A stretch of 64,000 nt of DNA from JBDFMH01 sp047238125 (GTDB taxonomy: Bacteria > Pseudomonadota > Alphaproteobacteria > Sphingomonadales > Sphingomonadaceae), in contig NZ_JBDFMH010000001.1 of the NCBI RefSeq assembly GCF_047238125.1, positions 992,001-1,056,000 on the forward strand, given 5' to 3'. Each line of letters starts with the position of its first letter. Position 1 is the first letter of the stretch. A program made the position numbers and the translations under genes. The notes below the pieces were generated by a model. The model ran no database searches and was not told the DNA's origin. It was given only the letters and a program-made list of their open reading frames with translations. Positions 44,104-54,600 of this stretch are shown piece after piece.

Positions 44104-45111
44104 ATGAACGGCCTGCCGATCCCCGCGCGCCCACTGATCGACGGTTTCGGCCGCACGATCAGCTATGTGCGGATGTCGGTCACCGATCGCTGCGATCTGC
44201 GCTGCCGATACTGCATGGCGGAAGCGATGAGCTTCCTGCCGCGCGCCGAGGTGCTGACGCTGGAGGAGATCGCCGAGATCGCCGATGCGTTCGTGGCGCG
44301 CGGCGTGCGCAAGATCCGGCTGACCGGTGGCGAACCGCTGGTTCGCCGCGGCGCGCCCGATCTGGCGCGGATGATCGGCCGCAACCTGGGTCATGGTCTC
44401 GACGAGCTGACGCTGACGACCAACGGCACCCAGCTGGCGAAGCAGGCGTCGGCGCTGTTCGATGCCGGCATCCGGCGGATCAACGTCAGTCTCGACAGCC
44501 GCGATCCCGACCGTTTCCGCCATATCACCCGCTGGGGCGATATCGGCGTGGTGATGAACGGGATCGCAGCGGCGAAGGCCGCCGGGCTTGCCATCAAGGT
44601 CAACATGGTGGCGCTGAAGGATTTCAACGACGACGAGATCGAGCCGATGCTGCGCTGGTGCGCGGCCGAAGGCTTCGGCCTGACGCTGATCGAGACGATG
44701 CCGCTCGGCGCGATCGACGAGGATCGCACCGATCGCTACCTTCCGCTCGATACGGTCAAGGCGCGGCTCGCGTCGCGCTGGACGTTGACCCCGCTCGACG
44801 AGACGAGTGGCGGCCCGGCCCGCTACTGGCGGGTGGAAGAGCTTGGCGCGAAGCTGGGCCTGATCACGCCGCTGACCCATAATTTCTGTGCGACCTGCAA
44901 CCGCGTGCGCGTCACGGCGGAAGGCAAGCTGTACATGTGCCTTGGCCAGGAGGATCGCGTCGACCTGAAGGCCGCGCTGCGTTCGGGCGGGCGGCCGGCG
45001 CTGGATGCGCTGCTCGACCAGGCGATGCGCCTCAAGCCGCTGCGTCACGAGTTCGACGTCGCCGCCGCAGCGCCAGCCGTCTCGCGGCACATGAGCGTCA
45101 CGGGCGGATGA
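44104..45111 (+). CDS. moaA: GTP 3',8-cyclase MoaA
   Basis: Radical SAM enzyme for the first step of molybdenum cofactor synthesis. 335 residues. The SAM cluster motif is CDLRCRYCMAEA (CxxxCxxC, near residue 32), with LTGGEPLVR after it. The second 4Fe-4S cluster is in NFCATCNRVRVTAEGKLYMC, and the conserved C-terminal Gly-Gly pair (SVTGG) needed for the MoaC-dependent product is present. Its stop overlaps the NAD kinase ATG. A molybdate uptake gene pair lies about 11 kb away in this window. Confidence 0.96.
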   Translation: MNGLPIPARPLIDGFGRTISYVRMSVTDRCDLRCRYCMAEAMSFLPRAEVLTLEEIAEIADAFVARGVRKIRLTGGEPLVRRGAPDLARMIGRNLGHGLDELTLTTNGTQLAKQASALFDAGIRRINVSLDSRDPDRFRHITRWGDIGVVMNGIAAAKAAGLAIKVNMVALKDFNDDEIEPMLRWCAAEGFGLTLIETMPLGAIDEDRTDRYLPLDTVKARLASRWTLTPLDETSGGPARYWRVEELGAKLGLITPLTHNFCATCNRVRVTAEGKLYMCLGQEDRVDLKAALRSGGRPALDALLDQAMRLKPLRHEFDVAAAAPAVSRHMSVTGG

Positions 45112-45881
45112 TCGAGCGGAAGCTGGCGCTGGTCGCATCGCCGACGCCACAGGCGCAGGAGGCGGCTGCCGAGCTGCGCCAGCGGCACGAATGGTATCCC
45201 ACCGAACAGGCCGACGTCATCGTGGCACTGGGCGGCGATGGTTTTCTTCTTCAGACGCTGCACCTGATGCTGGAACGGCGCCGCATCCTGCCGATCTACG
45301 GCATGAATCTGGGAACGGTCGGCTTCCTGATGAATGAGTGGGCGGCGGACCTGCTCGAGGTTCGGATCGGGCGCGCGCGCACCTTCACCGTCTCGCCGCT
45401 CAGGATGGAAGCCGAGACGATCGATGGCGAGAAGATCGAGAGCCCCGCGATCAATGAAGTCTCGCTCCTGCGCGAGACGCGCGAGACCGCGAAGATCGAG
45501 GTTGTCGTCAACGGCCGCACGGTGCTGCCCGAACTGGTGTGCGACGGCATCCTGGTTGCGACGCCGGCCGGTTCGACCGCCTACAATTTGTCCGCGCACG
45601 GACCGATCCTGCCGCTCAATTCGGCGATGCTGGCTGTAACGCCGATCAGCCCGTTCCGCCCGCGGCGCTGGCGCGGGGCGATCCTGCCCGACCGCGCGAA
45701 GATCGCGTTCCGCGTGCTCGACCCAGTCAAGCGCCCGGTCAGCGCCGTCGCCGATCAGCGCGAGGTGCGTGACGTGATCTCGGTCGCGGTGTCGGTCGAT
45801 CGCACGACGACGTTGACGCTGCTGTTCGATCCAGAACATGCGCTGGATGACCGCATCACGATGGAGCAGTTCGCGGTCTGA
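45108..45881 (+). CDS. nadK: NAD kinase
   Basis: Phosphorylates NAD to NADP. 257 residues, starting in an ATGA overlap with the moaA stop. Family motifs: VALGGDGFLLQTLH (GGDG, near residue 42), YGMNLGTVGFLMNEW, NEVSLLRETR and TPAGSTAYNLSAHGPILP. Length is at the short end but complete, as is usual in alphaproteobacteria. Convergent with the DUF3857 gene, with 10 nt between stops. Confidence 0.96.
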   Translation: MIERKLALVASPTPQAQEAAAELRQRHEWYPTEQADVIVALGGDGFLLQTLHLMLERRRILPIYGMNLGTVGFLMNEWAADLLEVRIGRARTFTVSPLRMEAETIDGEKIESPAINEVSLLRETRETAKIEVVVNGRTVLPELVCDGILVATPAGSTAYNLSAHGPILPLNSAMLAVTPISPFRPRRWRGAILPDRAKIAFRVLDPVKRPVSAVADQREVRDVISVAVSVDRTTTLTLLFDPEHALDDRITMEQFAV

Positions 45882-45891
45882 TCACCTGCCA

Positions 45892-48800
45892 TCAGGGCTC
45901 CAATCCATAGCGGGCGAATTCGTCTGCGATCCGCGGGCGGATCGCGATCGCCTTGTCGATATCGGATCGCCCGCGCTTCGCGTCGCCGGATCGCAACCAA
46001 GCGAGCCCGCGACCATATAAGCTGCTTTCTTCCTTCGGATCCTGGGCAAGCGCGGCGTCATAATCCGCAATGGCCTTGGTCAGGTCGCCGCGCCTGAGGT
46101 GAACCATGCCGCGGCTGTCAAGAAACGCCACCGACCGGCTGATGGCGATCGCGGCGTCGCAATCCGCCAGCGCCTTGTCCAGCTCGATATTCAGGGTTGC
46201 GCGCAGCCAGCAGGCGTCGTTGCGCGGAGTTGGATCGGCAGGCATCGCGGCAGCGCGGGCGGCATAACGAGCAAGCAGCGGTTGCGGTTCGCCGAGCACC
46301 GACAGACTATTGTCGCGCGCGATGGCGACCGCTTCCCGATCGACGTCGGCGCGGCGCGTGGCCGTGGCATAGGCCGCCACGATCGCTGCCTTCGCGGCTG
46401 TGTCTCCAGCCAGGGGCGACAGCCCCGCATCGGGCAGGTGACGGCCCGGATCAAGCCGGATCACAGCCAGCACATCGTCCAACTGCCCCTTGCCACCGCT
46501 CGAAAGATCATAGGTCAGCCGCGCGATATAGGCGTCCGATGTTGGTTCGATCGCAATTGACTTTGCAATCGCCTGACGTGCTTCTTCGGGTCGCTTCTTG
46601 ATCGCCAGCATGTTGCCGTACAGCGCCAGCGCCGAAGCGTTGCCCGGCGCAGCGGTCGCGAATGCTTCCGCCCGCGCCATCGCCTCGTCGGTCCGCCGCA
46701 GTTCGTTGAGAAGCGTGACCTCGGCGATCCGCGAAGCAGTACTGTCGGGCCTGCGGGCGAGGATGATCTGATGATCGCTCAATGCGCCCTCATACCGGCC
46801 AAGGCGCGCACGCGTCGCCGCGCGATCCATATAGGCTTCCACGAACTCGGGCTGGCTTACGATCAGCCGATCCAGCAGGATCAGCGCATCTTCGTCGCGC
46901 TGCACTTCGGACAGCAGCCAGGCCTTGCCCGCCAGCGCCGGTCTGAACGTCCGGTCGATCGCCAGGGCGCCGTCATAATCATTATTGGCCTTGTCGTAGG
47001 TTCCGTTCATGCGGTGAAAGTCGCCGCGCATGGCGAGCGCGCGGGCGGAACGTTCGCCACCTGCGATCAGGCGATCGAGCCGCTTTACGGCCGCCGCCTT
47101 GCTGCCGCTTTCCCATAGCCTGCCCGCCTCGGCATAGGCGTCGCCCGCTAGGGGGCTGTCGGCAGCCGGCATGGCCCGCTCGTCTGCGGTCGCCTGATAT
47201 CCGAACGGCAAATTGATGAAGGCCTGCCGCGCGAAGACGGCATTGCTCTTCTCATCGGCCGCCTTTGCATCGGCGAAGCTGATCTCGCCGGCCGCCGATC
47301 GGGTGGATGCGGTCATGTCGAAGCGCCCATCCTTCAGGCTCACCGTGCGGCGGTAATGGATGTCGGCGATCGTCTCGTCGATCGCATCAGCGCGCAGCGT
47401 GAAGGGGTTTACGGATTTCGGAAGCAGGATGGTCTGGTGGGTCATGCTATATTCGCGATCCACCACCACCGGCATCGCCCTGGATGCCGCGTCGCTCCTC
47501 TCCGGCGCCAGATCCCGCCCCAGCCGTGCCTTGTTCGCTTCATAGCGATGGCTGGCATCAGCCCCGGTCAGGTTCCAATCCATCTTGCCGCTGCCGGTGA
47601 AGCCGAGCACGAGGTCGCCCGTTCGCGGATCATCGGCCGTGGTGACCTTGTCGATCGTCACCCAGTCATGACGTTCCTGCCACATCTTGGTCAGCATCTC
47701 GTCACGCTGGCCGGGCTCGAGCAGCGAAAGCGCCGCCCGCATCGTGGCAGCCGGATCGCCGCGCAGGATGACGGTACCGTTCGCAGCGGCCGGCACCATG
47801 ATGCCTTTCCGTGCATCCAGATCGAGCCGCCACTCGCTATCGGGCTCGGTGGGCGGCAGCGAAGGCAGCGCCACCAGCACGGCCTTGTCGGGGACGAGCG
47901 GCAGCGCCCATCTGAATGCAGGCAGCTCCAGGCGGGCAAGGTCGCGATCGCCTAACCGCGTCCCATCCAGCCAATAGGTCTTACCGGCGATGGCGGCCCG
48001 CACGATGACATGATCGAAGCGGGCGGGCATCGGCAGCGATTTCTCGACGCCGTCGCTCCGCTTAACCGACACGAGCGCCGGTTCGGCATCGATTCCCAGC
48101 GCGCGCAGGATCGCCACCAGCAATACCGTCTTACCCTTGCAGTCCCCGACCCGCGCTTCCCATACCGCCTCCGCAAGCTGGGGCTGATAGCCGCCCAGCC
48201 CATCGACCTTAGCGAAATAGCGAACCTGGCGCTGGACTAGATCGAGCGCCATGCCCGCGCGGTCGATCGGATCGGGCGTGGCCGCTGCAATGCGTTTAAC
48301 CTCGGAATCCAGCGCGGAACCCGGCGTGATGGTTGCGGCGCGGGCATAGATCGGCGCGAGCAGGGTGGATACCGCTTGCCAATCGGCAAAGTCGCTCACC
48401 TGCACGCCGCCGATATCAATGAAGCGGGTGGGTGCGCGGGGCGGCACGACCGGCATCTTGTGATCGAGCACATCGAAGACCAGAACTTCCTGCCCGTCCG
48501 GGCGCAGATGCCGCGGCTTCGGCAGGCTTTCACCTGCGCGCCAGCGCAGGTGGCGGCTAGCCGGCCAGCTGTAGCGCAGATGCAAGCGCCCCACGGTCAG
48601 TCCGCCGATAAACAGATTCTCTGCCTCGACATGACCGTCCAGAAGAGGATTCAGGTTGTTGACGGTAAAGGCGAATTCCAGTTCGTCGCCGACCCGTAGG
48701 TCAGGCACCTGCATCACGGCAGTCAGCAGACCATCGATCTGGGCGGATTCCAGCCCGGTCTCGCGACGGATGATGGAGAATCCGGACCCGTCCTTGAGTA

Positions 48801-49140
48801 CATCGATCGTCTTGCCGTCGCGCAGGATGGCGACCCGGTGGATCGTCGCCGTGCCGAATTGCGGCTGCCAGGGCACGATCACGGTACCGGCGGCCTGCAA
48901 AGCGGCGACGGACGACAGTTTCAGGACCTGCCGTCCGAAATAATGCGTGCCCTGCGCATCGATGCGGGTCTGAAAGTCGAGCAGACGCAGGCTGAGCCCA
49001 GCAGCATCGGGCTTGGCCGCCGGAGCCTCGACGGGAACGACCCAGCCCGGCACCGCGCCAACCGCGATCCTGTCCTCTGCCCGCGCCGAGCCCGCCACCG
49101 CGATCAGCCACAACGCCACCAGCCCCAACCAGCGATGCAT
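45892..49140 (-). CDS. Exported DUF3857/transglutaminase-like protein with TPR repeats
   Basis: 1082 residues with a signal peptide (MHRWLGLVALWLIAVAGSARA). A DUF3857 domain covers about residues 55-230. A transglutaminase-like domain follows, with the cysteine motif EARVGDCKGKTVLLVAIL near 330, histidine in RFDHVIVRA and aspartate in YWLDGT, so the Cys-His-Asp triad looks intact. Another beta-rich region comes next, then tetratricopeptide repeats from about residue 690 to the end (for example SLYGRGLAWLRSGDAKRGRS). Probably periplasmic or surface-exposed. Substrate unknown; such proteins are common in Sphingomonadales and Bacteroidetes. Confidence 0.87.
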   Translation of the reverse strand: MHRWLGLVALWLIAVAGSARAEDRIAVGAVPGWVVPVEAPAAKPDAAGLSLRLLDFQTRIDAQGTHYFGRQVLKLSSVAALQAAGTVIVPWQPQFGTATIHRVAILRDGKTIDVLKDGSGFSIIRRETGLESAQIDGLLTAVMQVPDLRVGDELEFAFTVNNLNPLLDGHVEAENLFIGGLTVGRLHLRYSWPASRHLRWRAGESLPKPRHLRPDGQEVLVFDVLDHKMPVVPPRAPTRFIDIGGVQVSDFADWQAVSTLLAPIYARAATITPGSALDSEVKRIAAATPDPIDRAGMALDLVQRQVRYFAKVDGLGGYQPQLAEAVWEARVGDCKGKTVLLVAILRALGIDAEPALVSVKRSDGVEKSLPMPARFDHVIVRAAIAGKTYWLDGTRLGDRDLARLELPAFRWALPLVPDKAVLVALPSLPPTEPDSEWRLDLDARKGIMVPAAANGTVILRGDPAATMRAALSLLEPGQRDEMLTKMWQERHDWVTIDKVTTADDPRTGDLVLGFTGSGKMDWNLTGADASHRYEANKARLGRDLAPERSDAASRAMPVVVDREYSMTHQTILLPKSVNPFTLRADAIDETIADIHYRRTVSLKDGRFDMTASTRSAAGEISFADAKAADEKSNAVFARQAFINLPFGYQATADERAMPAADSPLAGDAYAEAGRLWESGSKAAAVKRLDRLIAGGERSARALAMRGDFHRMNGTYDKANNDYDGALAIDRTFRPALAGKAWLLSEVQRDEDALILLDRLIVSQPEFVEAYMDRAATRARLGRYEGALSDHQIILARRPDSTASRIAEVTLLNELRRTDEAMARAEAFATAAPGNASALALYGNMLAIKKRPEEARQAIAKSIAIEPTSDAYIARLTYDLSSGGKGQLDDVLAVIRLDPGRHLPDAGLSPLAGDTAAKAAIVAAYATATRRADVDREAVAIARDNSLSVLGEPQPLLARYAARAAAMPADPTPRNDACWLRATLNIELDKALADCDAAIAISRSVAFLDSRGMVHLRRGDLTKAIADYDAALAQDPKEESSLYGRGLAWLRSGDAKRGRSDIDKAIAIRPRIADEFARYGLEP

Positions 49141-49227
49141 CGACGCCCCCCTGCCCCACGCACAGCCTATCGGCGCGCGCGGACAAGGCAATCCGTCGAA
49201 GAGGTTAATCGATGCTGCGAAAAAAAG

Positions 49228-49302
49228 TGGCTCCCCGGGCCGGATTCGAACCAGCGACCATTCGATTAACAGTCGAACGCTCTACCACTGAGCTACCGGG
49301 GA
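49228..49302 (-). tRNA. tRNA-Asn (GTT)
   Basis: 75 nt including an encoded CCA. Acceptor stem TCCCCGG pairs with CCGGGGA, discriminator base G. D-arm GCTCAGTGGTAGAGC, anticodon loop CTGTTAA with anticodon GTT, T-arm GCTGG-TTCGAAT-CCGGC. All stems pair. A run of seven T residues follows on the minus strand (complement of 49220-49226), a likely transcription end. Confidence 0.97.
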
Positions 49303-49414
49303 ACGGCCCGTTTGCGGGCGAGGCGGCTCCTTAGCATGATCCGGCGCGCTGGCAAGGGGTCCGATCCGACATGCCATGCTTGACTCGTTGAAGAGCCTCC
49401 CGCATTTCAAGATA

Positions 49415-49429
49415 GAACATATCGGGAAC
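49415..49429 (+). promoter_or_regulatory. LexA box (GAAC-N7-GAAC) ahead of imuA
   Basis: GAACATATCGGGAAC matches the alphaproteobacterial LexA operator exactly and ends 4 nt before the imuA ATG at 49434. This is the expected control site of the SOS mutagenesis cassette. The 4-nt spacing equals that of the uvrD box in this window. Confidence 0.85.
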
Positions 49430-49433
49430 ACTA

Positions 49434-50216
49434 ATGAGGTCGGATCGAGTCGAGATCGCGGCGCTTAAGCAGCGCATCGCCCGGATCGCCGCCGTGCCGG
49501 CCCCGGATCCGCTTGCGCGCGTGACGCTTGGCAACGCTGGGATCGACATGGCCATCGGTGGGGGTCTGGCGCGAGCCGCGCTGCATGAGGTTATGGCAGC
49601 CAGCCAGGCCGATATCGCCGCAGCCACCGGCTTTACGGCTGGGCTGGCGGCACGCGCGCTCGGTGGTCGCCCGCTGCTGTGGGTGCGGCAGACGTTCGTC
49701 GATGCCGAAGCGGGATGGCTGCATGGATCGGGGCTTGCCGAACTAGGCATCGATCCCGCGCTGCTCTTGCTGGTGTGTGCACGTGATGCGCTGGCGGTGT
49801 TGCGGGCAGGCAACGATGCCGTGCGCAGCGGTGCGCTCGGCGCAGTGGTGATCGAGCCCTGGGGCATGCCGCCGCGGCTGGATCTGACGGCAAGCAGGCG
49901 GCTGGCGCTGGCGGCCGAATCGTCCGGTGTGATGACGCTGCTGCTGCGCGTCGCAGCGGAACCCAAGCCGGGTGCGGCAGCCACCCGCTGGCTGGTGGCG
50001 GCATCGCCATCCCGCCCGCGGGAAGCGAATGCACCGGGGTCACCCGCCTTCGCGGTGACGCTGGATCGATCGAAGACGGGAGGGGCCGGGCGGACCTGGG
50101 TGCTGGAGTGGGATCGTGATCGAGGCTGTTTCGACGAACGAGGATCGGCGCCGCTATCTGGCACTGTGGTGCCCTCGCCTGCCGACCGATCGTTTGCATG
50201 GCGCCGCGCGGGCTGA
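49434..50216 (+). CDS. imuA: SOS mutagenesis protein ImuA
   Basis: 260-residue RecA-like accessory protein of the ImuA-ImuB-DnaE2 mutasome used for error-prone lesion bypass. A typical core, ALHEVMAASQADIAAATGF then PLLWVRQTFVDAEAGWLHG (about residues 48-100), is followed by VVIEPWGMPPRLDLTASRRLALAAES. It lacks a canonical Walker A, as is usual. Start ATG lies 4 nt after a LexA box. Its 3' end overlaps imuB by about 100 nt in another frame. Confidence 0.92.
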   Translation: MRSDRVEIAALKQRIARIAAVPAPDPLARVTLGNAGIDMAIGGGLARAALHEVMAASQADIAAATGFTAGLAARALGGRPLLWVRQTFVDAEAGWLHGSGLAELGIDPALLLLVCARDALAVLRAGNDAVRSGALGAVVIEPWGMPPRLDLTASRRLALAAESSGVMTLLLRVAAEPKPGAAATRWLVAASPSRPREANAPGSPAFAVTLDRSKTGGAGRTWVLEWDRDRGCFDERGSAPLSGTVVPSPADRSFAWRRAG

Positions 50217-51672
50217 TTCACGGCCGCTGGTGGTGGTCGATCGGGTGCGCAATGCGGTGCGCCTGGTCGCGCTCGACGCACAGGCAGCACGGTTGGGTCT
50301 GGCGATTGGCACCACGCTGGCCGATGCACGGGCGCGATATCCCGATCTCGATGTCGCCGACGCCGATCCACAGGCCGATGATCGCCTGCTGATGCGGCTT
50401 GTGGCGCGGGCCGGCCGGCTGACCCCGATGGTTGCGCCCGATCTGCCCCACGGGCTGATGCTTGATATCAGTGGCTGCGCACATCTGTTCGGGGGAGAGG
50501 ACGGGCTACATGCCGAAGCGCTGGCGCTGGCCATGCGTCACGGACTGTCCGCACGCGCGACCATTGCCGATACGCCCGATATGGCGCGTGCGCTCTGCCG
50601 CTTCGCACGGGTCGCGATCGTGCCACCCGGCGGTGGTGCGGCCCGTGTGCGTCCGCTTCCGGTCGCTGCGCTCGGCACCGCGCCTGATGTCGTCACCGCG
50701 CTGTCGCGCGCCGGGCTCAAGACGATCGGCGATCTGGCGGATCGGCCCTTGCGTGCGCTGGTGGCGCGTTTCGGTGCGGATCTGGCGACACGGCTGGCGC
50801 GCATCCTGGGGGAAGAGGATGCCCGGATCACGCCGCTGCGTGCGCAGCCCCCGGTACGTATCGTCCGCCGCTTTGCCGAACCGATCGGCCATGCCGATGC
50901 GATCGAGGCCACGATCGCGGATCTGACAGGGGAAGCTGCGCAGCTGCTGGTGGAACAGGGGCTGGGTGGGCGCGGCTTCCTGCTCGATCTCTTCCGTAGC
51001 GATGGCGCGGTGCGCCGTCTGGCCGTAGAAAGTAGCCGCGCGCTGCGCGATCCTTCAGCGGTCATGCGGCTGTTCCGCGAACGGATCGATACGTTGGCCG
51101 ATCCGATCGATCCCGGCTTCGGCTTCGATCTGGTCGCTCTGGCCGTCACTCGCACCGAACCGCTGGATGCCGCACAACCGAACCTTGATGGTCGCGCCTG
51201 TGACGAAGAGGCGCTGGCCGCGCTCGTCGATCGGCTGGGTGTGCGGTTCGGCCGCGATCATGTGCTGCGTTTCGTTGCACGCGATACGCATGATCCCGAT
51301 CGGGAAGCGGGTCTTTCACTCGCCGCATGCGGGCCGGGCGATCTCGGCTGGCCAGCAGCTTGCGCAGGCGATCCTCCTGCTCGCCCGATCCATCTGTTCG
51401 AACCGCCCCAGCCGATCGAGACCATGGCCGAAGTGCCCGATGCGCCGCCGATGCGCTTCACCTGGCGGCGGGTGCAGCACCGCGTCACCTGGTCCGAAGG
51501 GCCGGAGCGGATCGAGCCGGACTGGTGGCAGCATGCCGATCAGGAGCCTGCCCCGCCGCGTGACTATTACAGGGTAGAGGACGAGGCCGGCCGTCGTTTC
51601 TGGATCTATCGTGAGGGCCGCTTTGGCGCTGCGCGACCACCATCCTGGTACCTGCACGGCCTGTTCGCATGA
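50116..51672 (+). CDS. imuB: ImuB, Y-family polymerase-like mutasome adaptor
   Basis: 518-residue inactive Y-family polymerase relative that tethers DnaE2 to the sliding clamp. The palm region reads LMLDISGCAHLFGGE near residue 118, without the paired acidic residues of an active polymerase, as in characterised ImuB proteins. The HhH region LSRAGLKTIGDLADRPLRAL and little-finger region follow, then a C-terminal tail with YYRVEDEAGRRFWIYREG. Start is GTG at 50116 inside the imuA end; its stop overlaps the dnaE2 ATG (ATGA). Confidence 0.93.
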   Translation: MIEAVSTNEDRRRYLALWCPRLPTDRLHGAARADSRPLVVVDRVRNAVRLVALDAQAARLGLAIGTTLADARARYPDLDVADADPQADDRLLMRLVARAGRLTPMVAPDLPHGLMLDISGCAHLFGGEDGLHAEALALAMRHGLSARATIADTPDMARALCRFARVAIVPPGGGAARVRPLPVAALGTAPDVVTALSRAGLKTIGDLADRPLRALVARFGADLATRLARILGEEDARITPLRAQPPVRIVRRFAEPIGHADAIEATIADLTGEAAQLLVEQGLGGRGFLLDLFRSDGAVRRLAVESSRALRDPSAVMRLFRERIDTLADPIDPGFGFDLVALAVTRTEPLDAAQPNLDGRACDEEALAALVDRLGVRFGRDHVLRFVARDTHDPDREAGLSLAACGPGDLGWPAACAGDPPARPIHLFEPPQPIETMAEVPDAPPMRFTWRRVQHRVTWSEGPERIEPDWWQHADQEPAPPRDYYRVEDEAGRRFWIYREGRFGAARPPSWYLHGLFA

Positions 51673-54600
51673 CCGCCTATGCCGAACTGGTCGCGGCCAC
51701 CGGATTCTCGTTCCTGCGCGGCGCATCCCTGCCCAAGGAGATGGTCGCGGCAGCCCTGCTGATGGGCCATGACGGCATTGGCATCGCCGATCGCAATACC
51801 GTCTCTGGCGTCGTCCGCGCCTGGGCAGCATTGCGCGAGATGCGCAGGACCGGCGCGTTGCTTCCCGATCGGATCCGCGAAGGCGACGGGCCCGGCGTCG
51901 TTCATTGGCTGGAACGCGCCTTTCCCACAATCGCGGGCGAGCATCTGGTTGCGCCGGATGCCGATTCGGTGCGCGCCGCCGCGACTCGTTTCAAGCTGAT
52001 CACGGGCGCGCGGCTCGTGTTCGCCGATGGCACGCCCGATATTGTGGCCCACCCCGCCAACCGCGCCGGCTGGGGCCGGCTCACCAAGCTGCTCACGCTT
52101 GGCAATCGCCGATCGATCAAGGGCCTGTGCGAACTGCATCTGGCCGATTTGCTGGCCGATGCGCAGGATCTTCTTCTGATCCTCATGCCTCCCCGCCGTG
52201 CCGAAGGGATCGAATCGGCAGCTGCCCGGCTGGCCGAAGCGGCTCCCGGATCGGCATGGATCGCGGCCACCATGCACCGCCGCGGCGATGATCGCCGCCG
52301 CCTCGCCCGGCTGCAGCGGACCGCGGATACCATAGGCCTGCCGCTGATCGCCACCAACGATGCGCTCTATGCCGATCCCGGCCAGCGCGATCTGCAGGAT
52401 GTGATGACCTGTATACGCGAAGGCGTGACGATCGATCGCGCCGGCCGGCGGCTGCAGGCCAATGCCGAACGCCATCTGAAGTTCGCTATCGAGATGGAGC
52501 GGCTGTTTGCTGATGCGCCCCACGCCCTGGAGGCGGCTCGTGAACTGCGTGAGCGCGTCGATTTCGATCTCGATCAGCTGCGCTACCAATATCCCGACGA
52601 ACCCGTCCCCCCCGGCTGGACCCCGCAGGCCTATCTCGAACATAGCGCCTGGGCCGCGGCGTCAGCACGCTATCCCGCCGGCATTCCCGCCAAGGTCGAA
52701 AGACAGATTGCCGAGGAACTCGAGCTGATCGAGGAACGCGATTATGCGCGCTACTTCCTGACCATCAAGGACATCGTCCAGTTCGCCGAGCGCAGAGGCA
52801 TCCTATGCCAGGGCCGCGGGTCGGCCGCGAACTCCGCGGTCTGCTTCGTGCTCGGCATCACCGCGGTCGATCCGGCCGAGAATGACCTGCTGTTCGCGCG
52901 ATTCGTCTCGGCCGAACGCAACGAGCCGCCCGATATCGACGTCGATTTCGAACATGAGCGGCGCGAGGAGGTGATCCAGCACATCTATGATCGCTACGGC
53001 CGCGATCGGGCCGCGATCGCGGCGACCGTCATCCATTATCGGCCGCGCTCGGCGATCCGCGACGTGGGCAAGGTGCTGGGGCTGAGCGAGGACATCACCG
53101 CCCGGCTCTCCAGCCTGCAATGGGGCAGCTGGGGCACCGATATTCCGCACCATCTGGTCGCCCGCGCCGGGCTGGACGCGAACAATCCCGTGATCGCGCG
53201 TGCGGTGGCGCTGGCGGAGCGGCTGCTGACCTTTCCACGCCACCTGTCGCAGCATGTCGGCGGCTTCGTGCTGACCCGCGGTCGGCTGGACGAGATCGTG
53301 CCGATCGGCAACGGTGCCATGCCCGATCGCACCTTCCTGGAATGGGACAAGGACGATATCGACGCGCTGGGGCTGATGAAGGTCGATATCCTGGCGCTCG
53401 GCATGCTGACGTGCATTCGCAAGGCGTTCGACCTGATCGCGCTGGCCGATGGCACCGATCCGCTCCAGCTGCACGAGATCCCGCAAGACGATCCGGTCGT
53501 CTACGACATGCTGAGCCGCGGCGATTCGCTGGGCGTGTTCCAGGTAGAAAGCCGAGCGCAGATGAACATGCTGCCCCGGCTCAAGCCGCGCCGGCTCTAC
53601 GATCTTGTCATTCAGGTCGCGATCGTGCGGCCGGGGCCGATCCAGGGCGACATGGTCCACCCCTATCTGCGCCGCCGCGCCGGTCTGGAGCCGGTGATCT
53701 ATCCGACGCCAAGTCCGGAGCATCCGCAGGACGAGCTGGAACAGGTGCTGGGCAAGACGCTTGGCGTGCCGCTGTTCCAGGAACAGGCGATGCGCGTCGC
53801 GATCGTGGCGGCCAAGTTCACGCCGGAACAGGCCAACCAGCTACGCAAGGCGATGGCCACTTTCCGCCATGTGGGCACGATCGGCCAGCTTGAGCAGCTG
53901 TTCGTGGGCAACATGATCGGGCGAGGCTACGTTCCCGAATTCGCGCAACGCTGCTTCGATCAGATCAAGGGGTTCGGCAGCTACGGCTTTCCCGAAAGCC
54001 ATGCCGCCTCGTTCGCCAAGCTCGTCTACATCTCGTCCTGGATCAAATGCCACCACCCGGCCGCCTTCGCCTGCGCGCTGCTGAACGCCCAGCCGATGGG
54101 CTTCTATGCGCCCGCACAGATCGTGCGCGACGCCGCCGAGCATGATGTCGAAATCCGCCCGATCGACATCAACCACAGCGATTGGGACAATAGCCTTGAA
54201 CGGCGCGACGATGGCGCGTTGGCGGTACGGCTGGGATTTCGACAGATCGATGGTCTGCACCAGGCCGATGCGCAGCGGCTGGTGGCGGGGCGCGGTGCGG
54301 GCTACGCATCGGTAGAGGTTCTGGCGGCACGCGCACGATTGAACGCCCGGGCGATGCGGCTGCTGGCCGATGCCGACGCGTTCCGATCGATCGGCTCGGA
54401 CCGCCGGGCCGCGCTCTGGGCGGTTCGCCGGCTGCCGGGCGATGATCCGCTGCCGCTGTTCGCCGCCGCCGATGCGCGCGAGCTCGGCGCCGATGTCTCG
54501 GTCGAGCTGCCAGAAATGCCGCTGCCCGAACAGATCGCCACCGATTACCAGACCACCAGGCTTTCCTTGAAAGGCCATCCGATGGGCATGCTGCGCGGTC

